From: Candidatus Azobacteroides sp.
GTDB lineage: Bacteria; Bacteroidota; Bacteroidia; Bacteroidales; Azobacteroidaceae
NCBI GenBank assembly: GCA_009778655.1
Contig: WRFZ01000175.1
Coordinates: 1 to 50,084 of the forward strand
Length of the DNA stretch: 50,084 nt
Direction: 5' to 3'
Part shown: positions 33,980-42,520 of the stretch, one piece after another
Layout: every line of letters starts with the position of its first letter
Position numbering within the stretch: position 1 is the first letter of the stretch
The notes under the pieces: model-generated
What the model was told of the DNA's origin: nothing
Seen by the model: only the letters and a program-made list of their open reading frames with translations
Database searches by the model: none
Translations under genes and position numbers: made by a program

Positions 33980-36376
33980 ATGAAGAAAATAATGGCAGTA
34001 TTTATTTTTGTTGATTTAGCGTTAGCAAGCAGTGCGCAAGTATTTCAATTATCCGGTAAAGTAATTGAAAACAATAGCACTCCCGTTGAATTTGCAGAAA
34101 TATTACTTATGCAAAATAATACGATGATCGGGTATCAATTAACCGATGAAGACGGCAAATTTTCATTGGATACGGAAGCTGGTAAGTTTTTACTGTTAAT
34201 CAGACAATTAGGCGATACGCTTTATAATAAAGATATTGATGTTACTCATGATATTGACTTGGGGATTATCAATATACAACCGAAATCAAAACTATTGCAA
34301 GAAGTAACCATCGTTGCAAAGAAAAAACTTATGGAACGTAAAGCAGACCGAATGATTTTTAATGTAACCAATCTGCCAAGTACCGACGGCGGGGATGCGA
34401 TGGATATTCTTCGCATCACTCCGAGAATTATTATAGACGACAATACGATAACCATTGCAGGGAAAAGTTCGGTTAATGTGATGATTAATGATCGTCCCGT
34501 TAATCTTTCCGGCGACGAATTGGTTAATTTTCTGAAATCATTGCGAGCGAACGATATTCAAAGCATTGAAGTAATAACGACACCGCCGGCTAAGTATGAA
34601 GCAGAAGGTAATAGCGGACTGATAAATATTGTAATGAAAAAAACTGCCATTGATACATGGAGCGGCTCTGTTTTCGGCAATTACCTGCAAGCAAAATATG
34701 CGAGCGGCACACTTGGCGGCAATTTTAATTACAACAAAAAAGCGCTCTCATTTTATGCCAATGCCTCATACAACGACGGAAAGTCTTATATGGATGATGC
34801 GGGCTCTATTTTTTATCCGAGTTTAAAATGGGAAAGTAAAGGAGATTATACGAATAACTCTCATTCATTCAACGCGAGAACCGGTTTTGATGTGAATATT
34901 ACCGATCGTTGGACAATGGGAGCGCAATATATAGGAAGTCTAAGCAATTCAAAATCAAACAATCACAGTCTCGTAGATTTGTTTGATAGTACCAATAATA
35001 GCGACGCCGGTTTAATAGATACCCAAACGGGCGGAAAATCAAACTACGACATGCATTCGGGAAATTTTCATTCCGTTGTTCAATTGGATTCTTTGGGCCG
35101 GAAAATCAATTTCGACTTTGATGTATTAACATACGACGCCAACTCCAATGCCACTTATAAATCGAATACCGAAGGCTCAAACGACAATCAAATACCGAAC
35201 GGTTTTGCAAGCCAAAATAATATTCTTGACAGAAAAATAAACAACTATGCCGTACAAATAGATGTTGAACATCCGATTAATAAAATCAGTTTAAACTATG
35301 GGGCAAAACTTTCTTTTACTCATACAAACAACAATATACAGGTATATAATCTTAGTTCGGGAACGCCCGTAAACGATCCGAATCAAACCAATCGGTTTCT
35401 TTATGACGAAAATACGCAGGCTTTGTATGCATCGGGAAGTACTCAATTAGGTAAATGGGAATTGCAAGCAGGCTTGCGCGCCGAAGACACGCAATTTACG
35501 GGAAATTCGGTAACAATGGATACCATTTTTAAGAAATCGTACCTCGAAATTTTCCCTACCGCCTATTTGACTTACAGTTACAATGAGAAAAGTACCTTCT
35601 ATTCCGAATACGGCAGAAGAATTAACCGCCCCGGTTTTGATCAGCTGAATCCGTTCCGTTCTTATTCAAGCCCGTATTATTATTTTGCGGGAAATCCCGA
35701 ACTGCGTCCCTTTTTTACCAATAATTTATCGGTAGGATATGTTTACAACAGTCAATTTCAAGTGACGCTTGACTATTCAACGGAGAAAGATAATTTTGGC
35801 GGAGGAATATCAATACTCGATAAGGACGGATATACGCAAGTAGGTACCCGTTTGAATTATTTTGATGATTACAGCATGGGGACAAGTCTGGTTTATATTT
35901 TCAATAAATGGAGTTGGTGGACAAGTCAAAGCAGCGGCGTTCTCTATTATCAACATTCGGATTCAAAAATTTATCCGCTTACTCCCAAATCAGCAGAAGG
36001 TTGTTTTATCTATTTTCAAACAAACAATATTTTTTATCTGAATAAAAAACAAACGCTATCCGCTGGTTTTGACTTTACGATTATTCCGGAAAACAATTCA
36101 ACAATGCTAACGCATAATTATACGCAAAAGAATCTGAATGCGTTTATTAAGATACTGTTTTTAGATAAATCCCTTGCGGTTACGCTTACCGGAAATAACC
36201 TCTTGAAAGAATATTCATTTAATTGGCGCAGCGAGTCGAACGGGATTTTGCAATATTCGAAAGGATACTATAACCCCTTATTTGTAAGATTGGCGGTTTC
36301 CTATAATTTCGGCAGTAAAAAAGTGAATGTGCAACAACACAAGGTAAGTAATGAAGAGGAAAAAAGCAGATTATAA
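33980..36376 (+). CDS. outer membrane beta-barrel / TonB-dependent receptor-like protein
   Basis: A 798-residue outer-membrane protein. A signal peptide (about 1-20, ending SSAQ) is followed by a carboxypeptidase-regulatory-like beta domain (about 22-100, LSGKVIENNSTPVEFAEILL). A plug-like domain comes next (about 105-215, with VTIVAKKKLMERKADRMIFNV, SVNVMINDRPVNLSGDELV and IQSIEVITTPPAKYEAEGNSG). The rest is a large barrel with many alternating aromatic strands. This fits the Bacteroidota outer-membrane barrel family related to TonB receptors. The substrate is unknown and no SusD partner is present. A WG-repeat protein follows 21 bp later. The ATG at 33980 is preferred over a TTG two codons upstream. 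Confidence 0.87.
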   Translation: MKKIMAVFIFVDLALASSAQVFQLSGKVIENNSTPVEFAEILLMQNNTMIGYQLTDEDGKFSLDTEAGKFLLLIRQLGDTLYNKDIDVTHDIDLGIINIQPKSKLLQEVTIVAKKKLMERKADRMIFNVTNLPSTDGGDAMDILRITPRIIIDDNTITIAGKSSVNVMINDRPVNLSGDELVNFLKSLRANDIQSIEVITTPPAKYEAEGNSGLINIVMKKTAIDTWSGSVFGNYLQAKYASGTLGGNFNYNKKALSFYANASYNDGKSYMDDAGSIFYPSLKWESKGDYTNNSHSFNARTGFDVNITDRWTMGAQYIGSLSNSKSNNHSLVDLFDSTNNSDAGLIDTQTGGKSNYDMHSGNFHSVVQLDSLGRKINFDFDVLTYDANSNATYKSNTEGSNDNQIPNGFASQNNILDRKINNYAVQIDVEHPINKISLNYGAKLSFTHTNNNIQVYNLSSGTPVNDPNQTNRFLYDENTQALYASGSTQLGKWELQAGLRAEDTQFTGNSVTMDTIFKKSYLEIFPTAYLTYSYNEKSTFYSEYGRRINRPGFDQLNPFRSYSSPYYYFAGNPELRPFFTNNLSVGYVYNSQFQVTLDYSTEKDNFGGGISILDKDGYTQVGTRLNYFDDYSMGTSLVYIFNKWSWWTSQSSGVLYYQHSDSKIYPLTPKSAEGCFIYFQTNNIFYLNKKQTLSAGFDFTIIPENNSTMLTHNYTQKNLNAFIKILFLDKSLAVTLTGNNLLKEYSFNWRSESNGILQYSKGYYNPLFVRLAVSYNFGSKKVNVQQHKVSNEEEKSRL

Positions 36377-36397
36377 TAAAATAACAAAAGAAAAGAA

Positions 36398-37501
36398 ATG
36401 AAAGCGACGATATTATTTTTATTAATTATTTGGACAGGAATGACGTTTGCGCAAACTGCAAAACAGTATAACGGCATAGAAATGAAATATGATTCACTGG
36501 GGGCCTTTAGCGAAGATTTTGCAAAAGTGAGATTGAATAATAAATGGGGTTTTATTGATTTCAACGGAAAAGAAGTTATTTCGCCGAAATATGACGATGT
36601 GCAAGATTTTAATGAAAATCATGCTGCGGTGAAATTAAACGGCAAATACGGCCTCATTGATAAAAGCGGAAAAGAAATCACACCCTGCAAATACGATTAT
36701 GTATGGACATTTTGGAATGGCCGTTCAATAGTTAAATTAAACGGCAAGTACGGTTTTGTTGACGGAAACGGGGAAGAAGTTATTCCGTTGAAATATGATA
36801 AGGCCGGATATTTTACGGATAATCGAGCATTAGTTGAATTAAACGGTAAATACGGCTTTATAGACCCGAAGGGAAATGAAATTATTCCGATTAAATACGA
36901 CGATGCCGCACAAATGGCTTTCAGCTCTTTCGTCGAAGGTCTTACTTGGGTTAAATTAAACGGCAAATACGGTTTTATTGATGAAAACGGAGAAGACGTA
37001 GTTCCTTTTAAATACGACGGCGCAGGAAATTTCAGCAATGATCGTGCGTGGATTAAATTAAATGATAAATACGGGTTCATTGATAAAACCGGAAAAGAAA
37101 TTACTCCCGTGAAATATGACGAGGTAAAAGATTTTCAAGAAAATCGGGCGATAGTAAAATTAAACGCTCTATACGGTTTCATTGATAAAACCGGAAAAGA
37201 AGTGATACCGATTAAATTTGACAAGGTAAATCGGTTTAATGGTATGAACAGTACGATTGTCGTATTCAACGGAAAATATATACTTATTGACAAGAACGGG
37301 AAAATTCTTTCCAAGAAATACGATTATGCCGACGACGGTTTTGCCTGCAATTGCATAAGAGTAAGATTAGGTAATAAGTGGGGCTTTATCGGTGAAAACG
37401 GAGAAGAAATTATTCCCTTAAAATACGATGATGCGGAAATGTTTCGCAATTGTCACGCATCGGTAACATTGAACGGTAAAAAAATGAATATAAACCGATA
37501 G
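36398..37501 (+). CDS. exported WG-repeat protein
   Basis: A 367-residue protein with a signal peptide (about 1-18, ending FAQ) and about nine WG (KWG/YGFID) repeats covering almost the full mature length. Typical units are WGFIDFNGKEVISPKYDDV, YGLIDKSGKEITPCKYDYV and YGFIDENGEDVVPFKYDGA. Each ends with a KYD turn; the seventh and eighth are more degenerate. WG repeats probably form a beta-propeller or superhelix used for binding; no enzyme motif is visible. It follows the barrel protein by 21 bp and is probably co-transcribed with it. Its stop faces the exporter stop, 9 bp away. Confidence 0.88.
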   Translation: MKATILFLLIIWTGMTFAQTAKQYNGIEMKYDSLGAFSEDFAKVRLNNKWGFIDFNGKEVISPKYDDVQDFNENHAAVKLNGKYGLIDKSGKEITPCKYDYVWTFWNGRSIVKLNGKYGFVDGNGEEVIPLKYDKAGYFTDNRALVELNGKYGFIDPKGNEIIPIKYDDAAQMAFSSFVEGLTWVKLNGKYGFIDENGEDVVPFKYDGAGNFSNDRAWIKLNDKYGFIDKTGKEITPVKYDEVKDFQENRAIVKLNALYGFIDKTGKEVIPIKFDKVNRFNGMNSTIVVFNGKYILIDKNGKILSKKYDYADDGFACNCIRVRLGNKWGFIGENGEEIIPLKYDDAEMFRNCHASVTLNGKKMNINR

Positions 37502-37510
37502 AAAAAAATC

Positions 37511-39718
37511 TCAATTTCCCAACTCCAATTGATTTCTTATCAAATGATAATACTCTCCTTTATTGGCTATCAGTTGAGCATGAGCGCCTTGTTCTACTAA
37601 TTGTCCGTTTTTCAAAACGATAATTTGATCGGCATTCTTTACGGTTGAAAGCCGGTGGGCAATGATTAGAACCGTTTTCCCGACAAAAAATTCCTGTAAA
37701 TTGGTGTGAATAATTTTTTCGTTTTCCGCATCAAGCGCACTCGTAGCTTCATCGAGAAAAATAAATTGAGGATTTTTGTATAAAGCTCTTGATATAAGGA
37801 TCCGTTGAGTCTCGCCACCGCTTAACTGAATACCGGAATTACCGATTTTTGTATCGAACTTCATGGGTAAATTGCCGATAAAGTCTAAAATATTAGCCAA
37901 TTTGCAAACATGAATTAACCGGTCAAAATCTATTTCATCGTCTGACAGAGCAATATTTTCGGCGATTGTTCCGCTGAAAATTTTTCCGTCTTGCAATACA
38001 ATGCCGCAATTACTTCTCCATTCAGATGCAAAAATATCATTAATGTTTTTGTCGTTCAAATAAATACTTCCATGTTCAATGGAATAGTATGCCAAAAGCA
38101 ATTTCAGTAAAGTGGTTTTTCCGCTCCCGCTTGCTCCCACAATGGCTGTGACCGTATTTTTTTTAATTGAAAAACCGATATTTTGTAATACATAGGGACT
38201 GAATTTACCGGGGTACTTGAACGATAAATTTCGAATATCTATCCGATTAATCGGGGTATTCTTGATGTGATCCCTTTTCCCGGCATCTTCGTCTTCGTTA
38301 TGATGAATTTCGCCAATACGTTCGTTTGCAATCTTTGCATCTTGAGCATCTTTTACGAAATAAGTCAAATTATTAACAGGTACAAGCAATTGGCCGATAA
38401 CGTATGAAACGCTTAATAAAACGCCTAACGACATTTGTCCGTTAATAATGAAATAGGCACAAATAGCGATAGAAATCAGTTCCTTGAATTTCGATAAGAA
38501 ATTGACGCCTATCAATTGATACATATTCAAGAACAAAGACCGTAATTCTAATTCATTTAATCTTTCTTGCAATTTAGTAATACGGCTGATGGTTTTATCC
38601 TGAGCATTGTTTATTTTAATCTCAGGCATATTCATTATAAATTCGTAAGTAATGTTGTTGTTTTCCGATTGTTTAAGAAATTTGGCATATTCCAATACCG
38701 CTCTTTTACTTAGAAACAAAAACGCCCATACTATCGACAGAGCCGTTAGTATCAAATAGACAGAAAATATGATTATATTGTAATACAAAAGAATTGAACC
38801 GAAAATCAAAATATTCAATATGCTCAACAATAATTCAATCCCTTTCCATGTGACAAATTGTTGAATGGTGTTTTGGTCTTCGATACGCTGTAATGTTTCG
38901 GTATTTAGGCGTGTATCAAAGAAATTTACAGGCAATTTCATTAATTTTTTCAGCAACGTTTGTTTTAAATCAACGCTCAATATAAAATTAAACTTCGTTA
39001 GTATTAAATTGCTGAAAAAATTGGAGATAAAGTAAGAAATAAACAAAACAAACTGTGCTAAAAGAAAATATAGGACTATCCCGATTTGTTTTGAACTTAT
39101 ACCATCATCAATAACTCGCTGAAAAATAAAAGGGATTGCCCAATTTGCAGCCAATCCGATAATTATTAAAAATAGTGCAAGCAGGTATCGTAATTTGTTT
39201 TTTTGTAAAAAGCTCCTTATTTGCGCATAGATCGTAAAAGATGACCACGACTTTTTACCGGCATCCGGTAAATATGTTTTTTCAAAATTTTCATCAGGTT
39301 GTAAAACGATGGCAATACCTTTGGGATTTGCTCCTTTCCAAGCAGATTCAAAATCGTCTTTGTGAAGTTTTACACGTCCGTAGGCAGGGTCGGCGAGATG
39401 GAATAAATCATCACTTTTTTGTTCGGTTACACGCTCGTAAACCAAAAAATGTCCTTGTTGCCAGTACAAAATTACGGGAAACGGAAACGTTTGCAATTCT
39501 TCCGTAGTTAATTTCAAAACATTTGCGCTAAAACCTATTTTGGAAGCATTGTCTGCAATATCCTGCACCGTGATGCCAATTCTCGTAAATTCGAACAGCG
39601 CTTTAACTTGCCGTAAGTGATATTTTTTCTTGAAAAAACTTGCAATCATGGCAAGACACGCCGCACCGCAATCGGTACTTGTAAGTTGATGATAAAAAAT
39701 CATTTTATCTTGTTTCAT
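37511..39718 (-). CDS. C39-peptidase ABC exporter (PCAT) for a GG-leader peptide
   Basis: A 735-residue exporter that cuts a double-glycine leader and exports the peptide. The C39 domain (about 1-130) retains its catalytic residues: Cys in STDCGAAC (C17), His in GHFLVYE (H90) and Asp in LADPAYG (D110). A six-helix membrane domain follows (about 155-450). The nucleotide-binding domain has Walker A GASGSGKTT, signature LSGGETQR, Walker B FIFLDEATSALD and IAHRLSTV. The GTG two codons upstream is a less likely start than the ATG at 39718. It overlaps the radical SAM gene by 14 bp. No HlyD-type adaptor gene is nearby, so the route across the outer membrane is unclear. Confidence 0.92.
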   Translation of the reverse strand: MKQDKMIFYHQLTSTDCGAACLAMIASFFKKKYHLRQVKALFEFTRIGITVQDIADNASKIGFSANVLKLTTEELQTFPFPVILYWQQGHFLVYERVTEQKSDDLFHLADPAYGRVKLHKDDFESAWKGANPKGIAIVLQPDENFEKTYLPDAGKKSWSSFTIYAQIRSFLQKNKLRYLLALFLIIIGLAANWAIPFIFQRVIDDGISSKQIGIVLYFLLAQFVLFISYFISNFFSNLILTKFNFILSVDLKQTLLKKLMKLPVNFFDTRLNTETLQRIEDQNTIQQFVTWKGIELLLSILNILIFGSILLYYNIIIFSVYLILTALSIVWAFLFLSKRAVLEYAKFLKQSENNNITYEFIMNMPEIKINNAQDKTISRITKLQERLNELELRSLFLNMYQLIGVNFLSKFKELISIAICAYFIINGQMSLGVLLSVSYVIGQLLVPVNNLTYFVKDAQDAKIANERIGEIHHNEDEDAGKRDHIKNTPINRIDIRNLSFKYPGKFSPYVLQNIGFSIKKNTVTAIVGASGSGKTTLLKLLLAYYSIEHGSIYLNDKNINDIFASEWRSNCGIVLQDGKIFSGTIAENIALSDDEIDFDRLIHVCKLANILDFIGNLPMKFDTKIGNSGIQLSGGETQRILISRALYKNPQFIFLDEATSALDAENEKIIHTNLQEFFVGKTVLIIAHRLSTVKNADQIIVLKNGQLVEQGAHAQLIANKGEYYHLIRNQLELGN

Positions 39719-41024
39719 CTTCACGCACCATTAATTCAACCATTGCTTTTATTACATTGTCTTTTTCTTTTTCGTCAAAAGAGTGAATACAGAAATCACG
39801 TTTACCTAAATTTTCTAATGCTATTTGTGAACAAGCTCCATTACAGATGGGTAATAATCGGCAACTTAAGCAAGGCTGATTATGAAATTTAGCTTTCATT
39901 CTACGCTCAAGCGAATTGTTTTCCCAAACAATTTCACCCTCATCGGTTAAAAAACCTTCTCTATTCTCTGTCTTAAAATCTCTTGCAGTGCATTTAAATA
40001 CATCGCCGTTGTAATTAATGACTGCGCTGTTTCGTTTATCGGCATAACATGACCCTCTGACCGTATCGTTAAGGTATTTGCTGCTTTTTGCATTGAATCC
40101 TTTTTTTCTTATCATTTCTACATTTCTATTCACAATAATTTCTATATCATCCGGTTTGGTATTTTGCCAAACCCTGTGAAAATCAATTAACAGATGTTTT
40201 TTTGCCGGTTCTTTTTCTATAATTAACAAATCATCTGCAATTTTGTAGGTATCTTTTATGTTTTCATCCGTGAAATTGATTCTGACTCTAACAAACATTT
40301 CATTTTCCACCAATTTTTTAATGTTATCTATAATCGTAGAATACGAACCTTTTGTTTGAGTGGCAAAACGAACTTTATCATGATTTTCACGATAACCGTC
40401 CAGCGTAATATGAAAATGCGGTTTTAGCTGCTTTTCATTAAAAAAGTTTATAAATCTATCGTTTATCAAATATCCGTTTGTTGTAAATCCAATAGTGAAT
40501 TGTTTATTGAAGCTTTTCATTATTGGAACGAAGTTATTAATAATAGGAATTACTGTTTTTTCAAAGTACAGCAATGGTTCTCCGCCAAAGAAAGCAAGAT
40601 TAAATTCTTCTATATCGTCTTCTTGCGCTATTTTTAAAATGAGTTTATTAATCCTGTTTATGATGTCTGTATTCATTTTTGATTGTTTTATATGCGTTTC
40701 ATAACAGTACCAGCACTTAAAATTACAATTTATGGTAGGATTAATTGTTAAATAAAATGTGTTTTTATTCTCATCAATAGCGTAAACTATTTTTTTTACC
40801 TCCTCTACTTCGTTAATATCATCTTTAACAAGAAAATTATTTTCTAATAAATAATTATAGAAATCGGGATGTATATTGATTAAATTGTCTATTCCACTTT
40901 GCGTTTCGCGAACCAAAATATTTTTAAGTTCCGGGTCTAGAAAAATCATTTTTTTTTCAAAGGCATTATATAATGCATATTTGTCTCTATATGGAATAAT
41001 AGAATTATATTGACTGTATTTCAT
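39705..41024 (-). CDS. radical SAM/SPASM peptide maturase
   Basis: A 439-residue radical SAM enzyme likely to modify the small peptide encoded upstream. The N terminus (about 1-85) resembles the precursor-recognition regions of these maturases. The radical SAM motif is CNFKCWYC (C100, C104, C107), followed by FFGGEPLLY and TTNGYL. The C-terminal SPASM region has GSCYADKRNSAVINYNGDVFKC and CLSCRLLPICNGACS plus a final FCIHSF, enough cysteines for auxiliary 4Fe-4S clusters. The ATG at 41024 is preferred to a TTG five codons upstream. The gene is very AT-rich. Thioether (Cys to alpha-carbon) chemistry is a reasonable guess from the Cys-rich target but unproven. Confidence 0.9.
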   Translation of the reverse strand: MKYSQYNSIIPYRDKYALYNAFEKKMIFLDPELKNILVRETQSGIDNLINIHPDFYNYLLENNFLVKDDINEVEEVKKIVYAIDENKNTFYLTINPTINCNFKCWYCYETHIKQSKMNTDIINRINKLILKIAQEDDIEEFNLAFFGGEPLLYFEKTVIPIINNFVPIMKSFNKQFTIGFTTNGYLINDRFINFFNEKQLKPHFHITLDGYRENHDKVRFATQTKGSYSTIIDNIKKLVENEMFVRVRINFTDENIKDTYKIADDLLIIEKEPAKKHLLIDFHRVWQNTKPDDIEIIVNRNVEMIRKKGFNAKSSKYLNDTVRGSCYADKRNSAVINYNGDVFKCTARDFKTENREGFLTDEGEIVWENNSLERRMKAKFHNQPCLSCRLLPICNGACSQIALENLGKRDFCIHSFDEKEKDNVIKAMVELMVREDETR

Positions 41025-41094
41025 AATGATAAAATTCAATTTATATTTTTCGCCAAAACATCAAGGAAATATTTAACTTTATTTTTTAAATAAA

Positions 41095-41217
41095 GCTGTC
41101 TTAAAATCCTGTCATTGTTTGTGAAACTTAGCGAATATCAGCTATCTCCTTATAATTAAAGGTCGGTTTTTGGGGGAATGGCGGGTCAAACATACAATGA
41201 CAGGATTTTAAGACAGC
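41095..41217. repeat. 24-bp perfect inverted repeat with 75-bp loop
   Basis: The 24-bp left arm at 41095-41118 starts GCTGTCTTAAAATCC and contains CCTGTCATTG. It is repeated exactly inverted at 41194-41217. The element lies between the precursor peptide gene and the maturase gene. The arm start (GCTGTCTTAAAA) resembles ends of some Bacteroidota insertion sequences. The 10-mer CCTGTCATTG also forms the stem at 31613-31650. Confidence 0.85.
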
Positions 41218-41310
41218 CTCTCAATCATAACAATAATTTCTTCTACACTACTCTATGTTTATTGGAGCATATAGTTTTTTTATTAAGCCGTTCCACCACC
41301 CAATTTTTTA

Positions 41311-41541
41311 TCACAGCGTACTTTTTACAGCAGTACTAGAACAACCACATCCCGCAACCGCATTAATCGTACAACCACATCCTGCAACTATATTGTTGAC
41401 GACAGGAGAACTCTTTCCTCCGAAAACTAAATTTTCGTCATAAACGGGAGAAAAACCACCTTTTAATAAGACATTCCCCTTTGAATCTAAAACTTCAAAT
41501 TTTGAAATGTCAAAATTTGTTTTTTTAATCTCTTTTTTCAT
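41311..41541 (-). CDS. GG-leader precursor peptide with two VAGCGC repeats
   Basis: A 76-residue peptide, the likely substrate of the adjacent maturase and exporter. The leader (1-29) ends in a double-glycine site: LDSKGNVLLKGG, with leucines at -12 and -4 relative to G29, as C39 peptidases expect. A second Gly-Gly occurs at 41-42 (VFGG). The core ends with VAGCGC-TINA-VAGCGC-SS, so the four cysteines C55, C57, C65 and C67 form two identical six-residue repeats. The DNA repeat is also visible. The peptide fits the Bacteroidales GG-leader natural-product precursor type as I recall it. The modification and bioactivity are unknown. Confidence 0.85.
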   Translation of the reverse strand: MKKEIKKTNFDISKFEVLDSKGNVLLKGGFSPVYDENLVFGGKSSPVVNNIVAGCGCTINAVAGCGCSSTAVKSTL

Positions 41542-41633
41542 CTTAAAAACATTTTAATTTATTAATCCATTAATTATTTATAAAAAAACTTTTTTTATAT
41601 TGCGCACTACGAAATACTCTCACTTCTATAATA

Positions 41634-41641
41634 CAAAAATA
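41634..41641 (-). promoter_or_regulatory. -7 promoter element for the precursor peptide operon
   Basis: The minus strand reads TATTTTTG, matching TAnnTTTG, with a 93-nt leader before the ATG at 41541. It is back to back with the element at 41647-41654. Confidence 0.5.
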
Positions 41642-41646
41642 ATTCT

Positions 41647-41654
41647 TACCTTTG
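41647..41654 (+). promoter_or_regulatory. -7 promoter element for the divergent XRE regulator
   Basis: TACCTTTG matches the consensus, 121 nt before the ATG at 41776. TTGTACAA (41659-41666) and TTGTATAA (41693-41700) lie downstream and could bind the regulator. Confidence 0.45.
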
Positions 41655-41775
41655 CAAATTGTACAACAAAAATGTTTATAATAACTAACCTATTGTATAA
41701 AACGGTTTTATTTTTATAGCTTTTTTGTGTCGCTAAATAATAAAATATCTTTATAGAACAAAAAAATACCACTTC

Positions 41776-42162
41776 ATGGCATCACTGGGTACGAAATTAT
41801 TGAATTTAAGACATGAACGGCGGTTTTCCCAAACAGAAATTGCCGATATTTTAGGCATTTCGCAAAATGCGTACAATAAATGGGAAGCCGACAAATGCAT
41901 GCCTTCTGCCGTTCACTTGTCTAAAATTTCCCAATTTTATAAAATTGATATTATGAAGTTATTAGATAATAATGAGAAACCCATTCAGATAAATAATGAC
42001 ATAAACGGCGAAAATACTGTCATCGCCAATACAAATTCTACTATCCACATTCAATCTTCTACATCATTAATGGAACAAGCGCTTCAGATACAAGAACAAA
42101 TTTCAAAATTGTCGGAATTACAACTTCATTTAATAGAAGAATTATTGAAGAAAAACCAATGA
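41776..42162 (+). CDS. XRE-family transcriptional regulator beside the peptide cluster
   Basis: A 128-residue DNA-binding protein. The N-terminal helix-turn-helix (about 5-62) has LLNLRHERRFSQTEIADILGI and SQNAYNKWEADKCMPS, typical of the XRE/Cro group. The middle is polar and Asn/Thr-rich, and the C-terminal 30 residues form a likely coiled coil (EQALQIQEQISKLSELQLHL), probably for dimerisation. It is transcribed away from the precursor peptide, with facing promoters, so regulation of the peptide genes is plausible but not shown. Its last 43 bp are duplicated at 44333-44376 downstream of the HipT-like gene. Confidence 0.85.
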   Translation: MASLGTKLLNLRHERRFSQTEIADILGISQNAYNKWEADKCMPSAVHLSKISQFYKIDIMKLLDNNEKPIQINNDINGENTVIANTNSTIHIQSSTSLMEQALQIQEQISKLSELQLHLIEELLKKNQ

Positions 42163-42163
42163 T
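42120..42163. repeat. 44-bp direct repeat, copy A
   Basis: It covers the 3' end of the XRE gene plus one base. It matches 44333-44376 at 42 of 44 positions. The two copies flank the HepT remnant and the HipB-HipS-HipT-like genes. Confidence 0.9.
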
Positions 42164-42419
42164 CTATCCTCCGATTCATGCACAATCCGATTTTTAAATC
42201 CCCTTATTCGAGCCCATTCTATCTCCGGATGTAAATCTTTGTATTCTTCCGGTAAACGATTAGCCGCTTCTCTGATTATTTCAAAATTCCGAATGACAGC
42301 GTCTCTTGTTTTTGATCAGAAACAAAATCAACAAAAGAGAGATCTTTCGTATAAGTCATTATTTTATTACAACTATCGAGAATATCTTCAATCAATAACT
42401 CAGATGTTCGTTTAGACAT
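42164..42419 (-). pseudogene. HepT-like (HEPN) toxin remnant, frameshifted and truncated
   Basis: Reading minus from the ATG at 42419 gives MSKRTSELLIEDILDSCNKI and continues to FVDFVSDQK. A one-base loss in an A run near 42316 then shifts frame. The second frame continues as TRDAVIRNFEIIREAANRLP and ends with IEWARIRGFKNRIVHE. This is the HepT family order, including the HEPN RNase motif R-x4-6-H. The frame ends at the border of direct repeat copy A, where the normal YFG-type C terminus is missing. With the frameshift and truncation it is almost certainly inactive. It belongs with the MNT fragment immediately upstream. Confidence 0.75.
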
Positions 42420-42434
42420 AAATAATCTCTTTTT

Positions 42435-42520
42435 CTATTTTTTTAAATATTTTTCTTTAATACCTTTACGAGAAACAACATCTACTTTTCTTTTTAATTG
42501 AAAAACACATGCTGCTAATA
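42435..42520 (-). pseudogene. MNT-type nucleotidyltransferase antitoxin remnant (C-terminal end)
   Basis: The minus strand encodes QLKRKVDVVSRKGIKEKYLK followed by a Lys and a stop at 42435-42437. This is the usual C terminus of the minimal nucleotidyltransferase paired with HepT (KVDLVS...). The upstream coding part is gone, replaced by the 47-bp hairpin at 42520-42566. It precedes the HepT remnant by 15 bp, so this was an MNT/HepT module. Confidence 0.6.

Noticed and set aside
41095-41217. Complete insertion sequence
   Set aside because: Only 123 bp between the outer arm ends and no transposase frame; at most a miniature derivative.
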